Shown: piece after piece, positions 1-7,345 of the stretch
Position numbering within the stretch: the stretch's first letter is position 1
How the letters are laid out: every line of letters begins with the position of its first letter
Assembly (NCBI GenBank): GCA_963798655.1
Contig: CAWCUH010000023.1
Span: 62,001 to 126,000, forward strand
Origin: CAVSMC01 sp963798655
Lineage (GTDB): Bacteria; Pseudomonadota; Gammaproteobacteria; Burkholderiales; Casimicrobiaceae
Length of the DNA: 64,000 bases
Direction: 5' to 3'
The notes under the pieces: model-generated
Told to the model about the DNA's origin: nothing
Databases searched by the model: none
What the model saw: the letters and a program-made list of their open reading frames with translations, nothing else
Made by a program: the position numbers and the translations under genes

Positions 1-2
1 TG

Positions 3-686
3 CACTGCCTCGCGATGTGCGGCGGCTTCGTCGCGGTGCTGTCGTCGGCCCCGTCGCGCCGCGCGGGCGACCCTTTGCCGCTGCAGCCTGCAGCAAGGCT
101 CGCGTGGCAGCAGGTCCCGTACAACCTCGGGCGCGTCGCGACGTACGCGATGCTCGGCGCGATCGCGGGCGGCGTGGGGGCCGCCGCGCTGGCCGGTGCG
201 CAGTGGCTGCCGCTGCAGCGCGCGCTCTATGTCGTCGCCAACGCATTCCTGCTCGCCGTCGGCATTGCGATCGCCGGCCGCACCGCCGAGATCGCATGGC
301 TCGCTCGCGTGGGCGGCGCGCTGTTCGCGCGCGCTTCGCCGGCAATCCGGCCGCTGCTGCAACGCGACGGCGTCGCGTCGCGCTTCGTGCTGGGCATGAT
401 CTGGGGACTCGTGCCGTGCGGGCTCGTCTATGGCGTGCTGCCGATCGCGCTGTTCGCCGGCAGCGCTGCCGCCGGCGCCGCGGTGATGCTCGCGTTCGGC
501 GTCGGAACGTTGCCCAATCTCGTCGCCGCCGGATTTGTCGTCGCGCGGGCGCGGCCGTGGCTCGCGTCGCGCCGGCTGCGCTACGCCGCCGCAACGCTGC
601 TCGTCGTGTTCGCCCTCGTGGGCTTCGCGCGCGCGCTGTTCGGCCCGATGGCACACGGGCAGGGCGCATTCTGCCTCGTTGTCTGA
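3..686 (+). CDS. Sulfite exporter TauE/SafE-like (UreH_2-type) membrane protein, 5' end missing
   Basis: The reading frame is open from the first bases of the window, so the start lies upstream. The visible product begins HCLAMCGGF, the His/Cys plus CGG signature of the UreH_2/TauE-like membrane proteins found beside cytochrome c oxidase and copper genes in Betaproteobacteria. Alanine- and valine-rich hydrophobic segments follow, at roughly residues 40-60, 72-90, 125-150, 155-180 and 195-215 of the visible part. There is a conserved GLVPCGLVY segment near residue 132, a proline/cysteine pair usual for this family. An inner-membrane role in metal or sulfur-compound handling is inferred from the family, and the substrate cannot be read from sequence. 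The gene stops 17 bases before the next start, so the two may be co-transcribed. Confidence 0.7.
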   Translation, partial: HCLAMCGGFVAVLSSAPSRRAGDPLPLQPAARLAWQQVPYNLGRVATYAMLGAIAGGVGAAALAGAQWLPLQRALYVVANAFLLAVGIAIAGRTAEIAWLARVGGALFARASPAIRPLLQRDGVASRFVLGMIWGLVPCGLVYGVLPIALFAGSAAAGAAVMLAFGVGTLPNLVAAGFVVARARPWLASRRLRYAAATLLVVFALVGFARALFGPMAHGQGAFCLVV

Positions 687-703
687 ATGCGACAATGCGA
701 TGA

Positions 704-1849
704 ATGGACGTCACCGCCCTCGCCGACCCGCGCACGTTCGCCGATGGTGCGCGCGCGCCGGCCGGCGACGCAGCGCTCTATGAGGCGGCCAACAGCGCGC
801 TCGCGGCAGCGACGGCGCGCGAGCAGCAGGCGTTCGCCGATCAGTTGCGCGACGCGCTCGTCGCGCGCCTTCGCGATGGCGGAGCCGCGCTCGCGGCACT
901 GTTCGCCGCGGCGCCGTCGGTCGACGTTGCGCGCGCGCTGTGGCGCGCGCTCGACGACGCCTGGCGCGAGGCGATCGCGCGCGACGCGGACGTCGCCGTC
1001 ACGATCTTCGCGCTGCCCGTCGTCGTCATCGCAGCGGGCAGCGCCGGTGCCGAAGCCGCTTTGTCGGGCACGCTCGACGATGCCGGGTCGCTCGCCGCGC
1101 TGCTGCGCGAGCACGGCGCGCTGCGCGGCAACCGCACGCTTGCGCTCGCCGACGTGCTGGTTTCGCCGGAAGCGCTCGACGTCGATCGCCTGCCGGCGAT
1201 GCTGTCGTGGCATCGCCTGGACGCGCATGCTGCCGCGCTTCGCACGCTCGCGGCCGCGCCGATCCGCCATGCGCCGGGTCGCGAAGGCGTGCATGCGCGG
1301 CTGATCGTCGGGTCGGCGCTGGCGGCGCCCGGTGTCGACCTGCTCGAGCGCGCACCGAAGCAGGGGTGGGCGATGCCGTTCACGCGCGAGCTCGTGCGTC
1401 GGCTCGCAGTGGCGGACGCGACCGTGCTCGCGCTGCCGGCGCCGCCGGCGTATCCGCTGCAGGCCGTTCGCTCGGTGCGCGCGGCGCAGCGTGATGTCGC
1501 AGCGCAACTTTTCGTGAGCAATGCGCTGCGCGCCATTCGCAGCCGCAGCGGCGAGCCGGTCGCGATCCTGAGCGCGCATCGTGCTGCGGACGCCCCAGGC
1601 CGCGGCGAGCTCCGGTTGTCGCTGTCGTCGCCGTTCGAGCCACGCGATGCCGAGGGATTCCGCTGCCCGCTCTATCCGCTCGATCGCGCCGCCGATACCG
1701 CGCGGATGCTGGTCGCACTGCTCGCCGATTGCCGCGTCACCGACATCCGCATCGTCGCCGGCGTGCACGCCGATCGAATCGGCGAAACGACGCAGCCGCT
1801 GCTGTTCAAGCCGGACACGCTGCCCGCGGACACGTCGACGCTGCACTGA
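704..1849 (+). CDS. Conserved-looking hypothetical protein, 381 aa
   Basis: I do not recognise a family. The product is alanine-rich and probably soluble, without a clear signal peptide or membrane span. There is a moderately hydrophobic stretch at about residues 100-118. Third-position GC bias is strong in this frame and the ORF is long, so it is probably a real gene. The start at 704 follows the membrane protein closely. Its last 44 bases overlap the last 44 bases of the GIN-domain gene on the opposite strand, so the two genes converge tail to tail. The start codon is uncertain because no strong ribosome binding site is visible. Confidence 0.5.
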   Translation: MDVTALADPRTFADGARAPAGDAALYEAANSALAAATAREQQAFADQLRDALVARLRDGGAALAALFAAAPSVDVARALWRALDDAWREAIARDADVAVTIFALPVVVIAAGSAGAEAALSGTLDDAGSLAALLREHGALRGNRTLALADVLVSPEALDVDRLPAMLSWHRLDAHAAALRTLAAAPIRHAPGREGVHARLIVGSALAAPGVDLLERAPKQGWAMPFTRELVRRLAVADATVLALPAPPAYPLQAVRSVRAAQRDVAAQLFVSNALRAIRSRSGEPVAILSAHRAADAPGRGELRLSLSSPFEPRDAEGFRCPLYPLDRAADTARMLVALLADCRVTDIRIVAGVHADRIGETTQPLLFKPDTLPADTSTLH

Positions 1850-2627
1850 CGGCGGCGAGCGGCATCAGGTGCGTGGCGCTTTCGTAGCGTCGGACGCGCC
1901 CCGCGCCCGAAACGCGCTGAGTGATCTTCGGGTTGCCCTTGTAGTCGACCTTGCCCGCGCCGGACAGCTCGACGTCGAGCGTCTTCTGCGCGTTGACGAG
2001 GACCCGTCCGGCTCCCGACACGGAGATCGACGCGCGCTCGCTCACGAGGTCGCCGGCACGGTAGTCGCCGGCACCGGAGATCGTGACCGTCTGCGCGCCG
2101 ACGCGGCCCGCGATGTCCGCCTTGACCGCGCCCGAGCCTTCGATCGACAACGTGCGCGCCTCGAGCCCCGTCAGGTCGACCGTCGCGGCGCCGGAGAATC
2201 GCAGCGTCAGCGCGTCGGCTCGCAACCCGTCGGCCGCGAGCTTCACGGTCCCCGCCGCGCGCAACGAATCGAGGTCGCGAAACGACACGGTGATGCTCGG
2301 CGTGCGCCGCGCGGCGCCAAGCAGGTACGACCACCAATGGCGCTCGTCGGTGGCGCGGATCGCCAGTACGCCATCGCGCACTTCGGCGTGCACGATCGAC
2401 TGGCCGGGCGCCTCGATCGCGATCGATTCCGACGATGCCTGGACGAGCGTTACCTCGGCGGCGCCATCGACGACGATCTGGCGAAACGGCGGCAGCGCGT
2501 GCGTCTCCCCGGCCGGCGCGCGTTCACTCGCCGGGCGCGAAGGGGCGGCGGCGAGTGCCCGCGATGTACTGCCGCAAGCCACGGCGACGGCTGCGAGCAT
2601 CGCGATCACCCCGACGCTCCGTTTCAT
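1806..2627 (-). CDS. GIN domain-containing (DUF2807) exported protein
   Basis: The 273-aa product begins with a lysine/arginine n-region and a hydrophobic segment ending AVAVACGS at about residue 18. This is either a loose lipobox or a signal peptide cleaved after ALAAA, so the protein is exported. The body, about residues 48-245, is a run of short repeated beta-strand units with recurring SGAG and GAG turns (SGAATVDL, GSGAVKAD, SGAGDYRA, SGAGRVLV, SGAGKVDY). That is the parallel beta-helix pattern of the head GIN/DUF2807 family. The family has no established biochemical role and is thought to act as an envelope adhesin or scaffold. The gene runs leftward and diverges from the mutase operon. 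Its 3' end overlaps the neighbouring 381-aa ORF by 44 bases. Confidence 0.78.
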   Translation of the reverse strand: MKRSVGVIAMLAAVAVACGSTSRALAAAPSRPASERAPAGETHALPPFRQIVVDGAAEVTLVQASSESIAIEAPGQSIVHAEVRDGVLAIRATDERHWWSYLLGAARRTPSITVSFRDLDSLRAAGTVKLAADGLRADALTLRFSGAATVDLTGLEARTLSIEGSGAVKADIAGRVGAQTVTISGAGDYRAGDLVSERASISVSGAGRVLVNAQKTLDVELSGAGKVDYKGNPKITQRVSGAGRVRRYESATHLMPLAAVSAASTCPRAACPA

Positions 2628-2702
2628 GATTTCCTCGGTCGGCCCCGCATTGTTGTTCGATGCATCCGAGCGTAGCGTTGGATTCGAAGCGAAAAGCTAC
2701 CG

Positions 2703-2731
2703 TTGCAATTTTCTTCTGAACACTGTATACT
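2703..2731 (+). promoter_or_regulatory. Candidate sigma-70 promoter of the mutase operon with a GTATAC operator-like core
   Basis: TTGCAA (2703-2708) and TATACT (2726-2731) are separated by exactly 17 bases and lie 41 bases before the hcmB start. The -10 overlaps a GTATAC palindrome (2725-2730) within CTGTATACTG. FCD-type GntR regulators often bind sites built on a GTATAC-like core, and a gene for one lies at the other end of this operon. Strong local AT enrichment contrasts with the surrounding coding DNA. Operator use by that regulator is inference. Confidence 0.5.
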
Positions 2732-2771
2732 GAATCCAATAAAATAAGTCGCTTTCCCTGGAGGAGACACG

Positions 2772-3188
2772 ATGGCAGCGCCCGGCCTTCCCATTCGCGT
2801 GCTCATCGCCAAGGTCGGCCTCGACGGTCACGATCGAGGCGTCAAGGTCGTCGCGCGAACGCTGCGCGACGCCGGCATGGACGTCATCTACACCGGCCTG
2901 CACCGAACGCCGGAAGAGGTCGTCGAGGCGGCCGTGCAGGAAGACGTCGACGTGATCGGCGTGTCGATTCTCTCCGGCGCGCACATGACGGTGTTCCCGC
3001 GGATCCTTCAGTCGCTGAAGGAGCGCGGCGCGCAGGACATTCTCGTCGTCGGCGGTGGCGTCATTCCCGACGACGAGGTGACGGCGCTGAAGAACGCCGG
3101 CGTGAAGGAGATCATGCTGCAGGACACGCCGCCCGACGCGATCGTCGGCATGGTGCGGCGCGTCGTCGCCGAGCGCGGACCGCGCTAG
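2772..3188 (+). CDS. hcmB: Coenzyme B12-binding small subunit of 2-hydroxyisobutyryl-CoA-type mutase
   Basis: This is a stand-alone cobalamin-binding subunit of 138 aa, the usual size for split acyl-CoA mutases. It shows the B12 base-off/His-on motif DGHDRG (Asp18, His20, Gly23), in which His20 would ligate cobalt. GVSILSG (about residues 73-79) and GGGVIPDDE (about 97-105) follow as the later nucleotide-loop motifs. It would pair with the large subunit encoded at 5608-7317 to form the adenosylcobalamin-dependent mutase in the cytoplasm. A strong ribosome binding site (GGAGGAG) precedes the ATG. It is the first gene of a tight operon and is separated from its partner by the ligase and GTPase genes. 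The symbol follows the large-subunit signature and cluster content. Other split mutases use similar small subunits, so specificity is not visible in this gene alone. Confidence 0.88.
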   Translation: MAAPGLPIRVLIAKVGLDGHDRGVKVVARTLRDAGMDVIYTGLHRTPEEVVEAAVQEDVDVIGVSILSGAHMTVFPRILQSLKERGAQDILVVGGGVIPDDEVTALKNAGVKEIMLQDTPPDAIVGMVRRVVAERGPR

Positions 3189-3197
3189 GAGGCGTCC

Positions 3198-4631
3198 ATG
3201 GAGCAGTGGTCGTTTCCGCCGCGCTATGACGCGGATTACCTGCCGCCCGCCGACTCGCGCTACTGGTTTCGCGCGCGCGAGACGATGCCTGCCGCCGAGC
3301 GCGAGCGCCATATCGTCGAGCGGCTGAAGCAAGTGACGCGCTATGCGTGGGACCGCTCGCCGTTCTACCGGCGCATGTGGGAGCAGGCGGGCTTCCATCC
3401 CGATCAGCTGAAGTCGCTCGACGACTTCGAGTCGAAGGTTCCGGTGATCGCGAAGAAGGATCTGCGCGACGCGCAATCGCGCGTGCCGCCGTTCGGCGAT
3501 TACCTGTGCGCGCCGGAAAGCGAGATCCACCATATCCACGGCACGTCGGGCACGACGGGACGCCCGACGGCGTTCGCGATCGGCCGCGGCGACTGGGACG
3601 CGATCGCCAACGCGCACGCGCGAATCATGTGGGCAATGGGCATTCGCCCCGGTGACACCGTGTTCATCGGCGCCATCCTGAGCCTTTATCTCGGCTCGTG
3701 GGGCGCGCTCGCGGGGGCCGAGCGGCTGCGTTGCAGGGCGTTCCCGTTCGGCGCCGGCGCACCGGGCATGACCGCGCGCGCGGCGATGTGGCTCGACTCG
3801 ACGAAGCCGCAGGCGTTCTACGGCACGCCGTCGTTCGCGCTGCATCTTGCCGAGGTCGCCCGCAGCGAGGGCTACGAGCCGCGGAACTTCGGCCTCAAGG
3901 TGATGTTCTTCTCCGGCGAGCCCGGCGCGTCGGTGCCCGGCGTGCGCGACCGCATCGCCGACACCTTCGGCGCGCGTGTGATCGATTGCGGATCGATGGC
4001 GGAGATGACGCCGTTCATGAACGTCAGCGGCACTGCGCACACCGACGGCATGCTCTGCTGGCAGGACGTCGTCTATACGGAAGTCTGCGATCCGACGACG
4101 TTCCGCCGCGTGCCGTACGGCGAGCGCGGCACGCCGGTCTACACGCACCTCGAGCGGACGTCGCAACCGATGATCCGGCTCGTGTCCGGCGACCTGACGC
4201 TGTGGGAAAACGGCCCGAATCCGTGCGGACGGACGTACCCGCGGCTGCCGCAGGGAATATTCGGCCGCATCGACGACATGTTCACGATCCGCGGCGAGAA
4301 CGTGTATCCGAGCGAAGTCGACGCCGTGATGAACACGCTCGAAGGCTACGGCGGCGAGCATCGAATCGTGATCACGCGCGAGCGCGCGATGGACGAGCTG
4401 CTGATTCGCGTCGAAGCGTCGTCCGAGAAACAAGCGGAAGGCGACTACGCGCTTGCGCTGCTGCGCGACGACGCGTCGCGAAAGCTGCACAAGATGCTCG
4501 GGCTCCGCGCGAAGATCGAAGTCGTGGCCCCCGGCACGTTCCCGCGCACCGACTTCAAGGCGCGCCGCGTCGTCGACGACCGCGACGTCTTCCGCGACAT
4601 GCACGCGCGGCTCGAGCAGGCGCGCGATTGA
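3198..4631 (+). CDS. hcl: Phenylacetate-CoA ligase-family acyl-CoA synthetase, probable 2-hydroxyisobutyrate-CoA ligase
   Basis: This 477-aa AMP-forming acyl-CoA ligase belongs to the phenylacetate-CoA ligase (PaaK-like) branch. Visible motifs are the ATP-binding loop GTSGTTGRPT (residues 115-124), the GSMAEMTPF adenine-binding region, YPSEVD near the start of the C-terminal lobe, and FPRTDFKARRV near the end, with Lys454 as candidate catalytic lysine. The expected reaction is acid + ATP + CoA to acyl-CoA + AMP + PPi. Its position between the B12 subunit and the GTPase suggests that it supplies the mutase substrate, as in known 2-hydroxyisobutyrate clusters. The sequence alone does not exclude an aryl acid. 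GGAGG precedes the ATG. Its TGA overlaps the ATG of the next gene (ATGA at 4631). Confidence 0.8.
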   Translation: MEQWSFPPRYDADYLPPADSRYWFRARETMPAAERERHIVERLKQVTRYAWDRSPFYRRMWEQAGFHPDQLKSLDDFESKVPVIAKKDLRDAQSRVPPFGDYLCAPESEIHHIHGTSGTTGRPTAFAIGRGDWDAIANAHARIMWAMGIRPGDTVFIGAILSLYLGSWGALAGAERLRCRAFPFGAGAPGMTARAAMWLDSTKPQAFYGTPSFALHLAEVARSEGYEPRNFGLKVMFFSGEPGASVPGVRDRIADTFGARVIDCGSMAEMTPFMNVSGTAHTDGMLCWQDVVYTEVCDPTTFRRVPYGERGTPVYTHLERTSQPMIRLVSGDLTLWENGPNPCGRTYPRLPQGIFGRIDDMFTIRGENVYPSEVDAVMNTLEGYGGEHRIVITRERAMDELLIRVEASSEKQAEGDYALALLRDDASRKLHKMLGLRAKIEVVAPGTFPRTDFKARRVVDDRDVFRDMHARLEQARD

Positions 4632-5611
4632 TGGCTGCCGTCGCGTCGGGCGATCTCGTCGCCGGCGTGCTCGCGCGCAACGTGCGCGCGATCGCGCGCC
4701 TGCTCTCGCGCGCCGAGTCGGGCGCCGACGAAGCACGACCGGCACTCGACGAGATGTTTCGCCACGCGGGTCGCGCGCACGTGCTCGGCATCACCGGCGT
4801 GCCGGGCAGCGGCAAGTCGACGCTGGTCGCGAAGCTCGCGCAGGCGGTGCGCGCGAGCGGCCGAACGATCGCGATCGTCGCGATCGATCCGTCGAGCCCG
4901 TTCTCGGGCGGCGCGATACTGGGCGACCGCATCCGCATGGGCGATCTCGCCGGCGACGCGGGCGTGTTCGTGCGCAGCATGGCGACGCGCGGCGCGCTCG
5001 GCGGGCTCGCGCATGGGACGCTCGAAGCGGTCGACGTGCTCGACGCCGCCGGCTTCGATGTCGTGGTGATCGAGACCGTCGGCGTCGGCCAGGACGAGGT
5101 CGACGTCGCGCGCGCCGCGCACACGACGGTCGTCGTTTCGCCGCCCGGTCTGGGCGACGACATCCAGGCGATCAAGGCCGGCATTCTCGAGATCGCCGAT
5201 GTGCACGTCGTCAGCAAATGCGACAAGCCGGATGCGAACCGCACGATCTCGGACCTGAAGTCGATGCTCGCGCTCGGCCTTTCGCTCGCAGGCGACGGCG
5301 CGGCGCGACGATGGCGGCCACCGATCGTATCGACGTCGTCGGTGAACGGCGAGGGCGTCGGCGAATTGCTCGCCGCGATCGAGCGCCATCACGCGCACCT
5401 CGTCGAGAGCGGCGAGATCGCGCTGCGGCGCAGGGCGATCAACGAGCGGCGGCTGCTCAAAGCCGGCGAGGAGATCCTGCGCGACGCGTTCGCGCGGCAC
5501 CGCGACGCGAACGTATCGGCGTTGCTGGAGCAGCTCGCGGCGCGCACGTTGTCGCCGCACGGCGCGGCACGCCGGCTGCTGGCGGAAATGGACATCGGAG
5601 GTGGAACATGA
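4631..5611 (+). CDS. meaH: MeaB/ArgK-type G3E GTPase, acyl-CoA mutase chaperone
   Basis: The 326-aa protein belongs to the MeaB/ArgK branch of G3E P-loop GTPases, which protect adenosylcobalamin mutases from inactivation and gate loading of intact cofactor. It shows Walker A GVPGSGKST (residues 56-64), the family hallmark DPSSPFSGGAILGDRIRM, a Walker B-like ETVGVGQDEVDVA, and a base-recognition motif that reads SKCD rather than the usual NKxD. The start was chosen at 4631 because it gives the normal family length and an ATGA overlap with the ligase. The open frame upstream is only a shadow of the ligase gene. Its own stop overlaps the ATG of the large mutase subunit (ATGA at 5608), so translational coupling is likely. 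The symbol follows the equivalent in known hydroxyisobutyryl-CoA mutase clusters. Confidence 0.88.
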   Translation: MAAVASGDLVAGVLARNVRAIARLLSRAESGADEARPALDEMFRHAGRAHVLGITGVPGSGKSTLVAKLAQAVRASGRTIAIVAIDPSSPFSGGAILGDRIRMGDLAGDAGVFVRSMATRGALGGLAHGTLEAVDVLDAAGFDVVVIETVGVGQDEVDVARAAHTTVVVSPPGLGDDIQAIKAGILEIADVHVVSKCDKPDANRTISDLKSMLALGLSLAGDGAARRWRPPIVSTSSVNGEGVGELLAAIERHHAHLVESGEIALRRRAINERRLLKAGEEILRDAFARHRDANVSALLEQLAARTLSPHGAARRLLAEMDIGGGT

Positions 5612-7317
5612 ACGACGTAGCGCGCGGCACGCCCGCGCTCGACAGCAACGCGCGGGGCGCGCTCGACGCGCAGGTCGGCGCGTGGGAGCGAAACGAGGTC
5701 GCGAAGTTCGTCGCCCGCGCGCCGGAGCGCAAGAGCGAGTTCGCCACGCTCGGCGGATTCCCGCTGAAGCGCACGTACACGGCGCTCGACGCGGCCGACA
5801 CGCCGCTCGAGGACATCGGGCTTCCCGGGCAGTATCCGTTCACGCGCGGGCCGTATCCGACGATGTACCGCGGCCGGCTGTGGACGATGCGGCAGATCGC
5901 GGGATTCGGCACGGCGGAGGACACGAACAAGCGCTTCAAGTATCTCGTCGCGCAAGGGCAGACCGGCCTGTCCACCGACTTCGACATGCCGACGCTGATG
6001 GGCTACGACAGCGACCATCCGATGAGCGAGGGCGAGGTCGGCCGCGAGGGTGTCGCCATCGACACGCTCGCCGACATGGAGCACCTGTTCGACGGCATCG
6101 ACCTCGAGAACATCTCGGTGTCGCTGACGATCAATCCGAGCGCATGGATCCTTCTCGCGATGTACGTCGCGCTCGCGCAAAAGCGAGGCCTCGACCTGAA
6201 CAGGCTCTCCGGCACGATCCAGGCCGACATCCTGAAGGAATACCAGGCGCAGAAGGAGTGGATCTTCCCGGTCGAGCCTTCGGTTCGCCTCGTGCGCGAT
6301 TGCATCACGTTCTGCGCACGCAACATGAAGCGCTACAACCCGATCAACATTTCCGGCTATCACGTGTCGGAGGCCGGCAGCTCGCCGCTCGACGAGGTCG
6401 CGTTCACGATGTGCAACCTGATCACCTACGTCGAGGAGGTGACCAAGACCGGCATGCACGTCGACGAGTTCGCGCCCCGGCTCGCGTTCTTCTACGTCTG
6501 CCAGGCGGATTTCTTCGAGGAGATCGCGAAGTTCCGCGCCGTGCGCCGCGCGTACGCGAAGATCATGAAGGAGCGCTTCGGCGCGAAGAACCCGGACTCG
6601 ATGCGGCTGCGCTTCCACTGCCAGACGGCGGCGGCTTCGCTGACCAAGCCGCAGTACGAGATCAACGTTGTCCGCACCGGGCTGCAGGCGCTCGCCGCGG
6701 TGCTCGGCGGCGCACAGAGCCTGCACACGAACGGCATGGACGAGGCGTTCGCGATCCCCACCGAACAAGCGATGCGCATCGCGCTGCGCACGCAGCAGAT
6801 CATCGCCGAGGAAACAAGCGTGCCATCCGTCGTCGATCCGCTCGGCGGATCGTACTTCGTCGAGAACCTGACGACGCGCTACGAGCAGGAGATCTTCAAG
6901 GTCGTCGACTACGTCGACCAGAACGGCGGCACGATCAGGCTCACCGAGGACGGCTGGTTCCAGCGTCGGATCGCCGACTTCGCCTACGAGACGGCGCAGA
7001 AGAAGGCGAGCGGCGACAAGCCGGTGATCGGCGTCAACAAGTACGTCGACGAGGACGAGAAGTTCGACATCGAGATGCACCCGTACGACGCGACGACGGC
7101 GACCCGCCAGATCGACCGGCTGAACCGCGTGCGCCGCGAGCGCGACAACGCGAAGGTGCATGCGCTGCTCGACAAGCTCGTCGCCGCCGCGAAGAACCCT
7201 GCCGAAAACATCATGCCGGTCACGATCGAGCTCGTTGCGGCCGGCGCGACGATGGGCGACATCGTCGAGAAACTCAAGGGCGTGTGGGGCACGTACCGAG
7301 AAAAGCCCGTTTTCTGA
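5608..7317 (+). CDS. hcmA: Large subunit of B12-dependent acyl-CoA mutase, 2-hydroxyisobutyryl-CoA type
   Basis: This 569-aa catalytic TIM-barrel subunit of an adenosylcobalamin-dependent acyl-CoA mutase lacks a fused B12 domain. From family knowledge, methylmalonyl-CoA mutase uses a Tyr in the TIRQY segment and an Arg in the barrel to hold the substrate carboxylate. Here the segment reads TMRQI (Ile97), with STDFD following (Asp124) and AQKEW further on (Gln215). Ile, Asp and Gln at these places are the reported hallmark of 2-hydroxyisobutyryl-CoA mutase, which interconverts 2-hydroxyisobutyryl-CoA and (S)-3-hydroxybutyryl-CoA. Long stretches (TNKRFKYL, PTLMGYDSDHPMS, WGTYRE at the C-terminus) also resemble HcmA as I remember it. 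The ATG at 5608 overlaps the GTPase stop. The reaction is inferred from residues. Confidence 0.87.
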   Translation: MNDVARGTPALDSNARGALDAQVGAWERNEVAKFVARAPERKSEFATLGGFPLKRTYTALDAADTPLEDIGLPGQYPFTRGPYPTMYRGRLWTMRQIAGFGTAEDTNKRFKYLVAQGQTGLSTDFDMPTLMGYDSDHPMSEGEVGREGVAIDTLADMEHLFDGIDLENISVSLTINPSAWILLAMYVALAQKRGLDLNRLSGTIQADILKEYQAQKEWIFPVEPSVRLVRDCITFCARNMKRYNPINISGYHVSEAGSSPLDEVAFTMCNLITYVEEVTKTGMHVDEFAPRLAFFYVCQADFFEEIAKFRAVRRAYAKIMKERFGAKNPDSMRLRFHCQTAAASLTKPQYEINVVRTGLQALAAVLGGAQSLHTNGMDEAFAIPTEQAMRIALRTQQIIAEETSVPSVVDPLGGSYFVENLTTRYEQEIFKVVDYVDQNGGTIRLTEDGWFQRRIADFAYETAQKKASGDKPVIGVNKYVDEDEKFDIEMHPYDATTATRQIDRLNRVRRERDNAKVHALLDKLVAAAKNPAENIMPVTIELVAAGATMGDIVEKLKGVWGTYREKPVF

Positions 7318-7345
7318 TGCGGCGCACACGACTGACGTGCGAGCG

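Noticed and set aside
581..1846. Long minus-strand ORF of 421 codons
   Set aside because: Arginine-rich shadow of the plus-strand 381-aa gene; in high-GC DNA such antisense frames are routinely open.
3698..4630. Upstream extension of the MeaB GTPase ORF
   Set aside because: Lies inside the acyl-CoA ligase gene and has shadow composition; the ATGA start at 4631 gives the family length.
4453..5607. Upstream extension of the mutase large-subunit ORF
   Set aside because: Arginine-rich shadow of the GTPase gene; the protein begins properly at 5608.
2772..7317. Methylmalonyl-CoA mutase of propionate metabolism
   Set aside because: The substrate-site residues are Ile/Asp/Gln instead of the Tyr/Arg pair, no epimerase gene is present and an acyl-CoA ligase is embedded in the operon.
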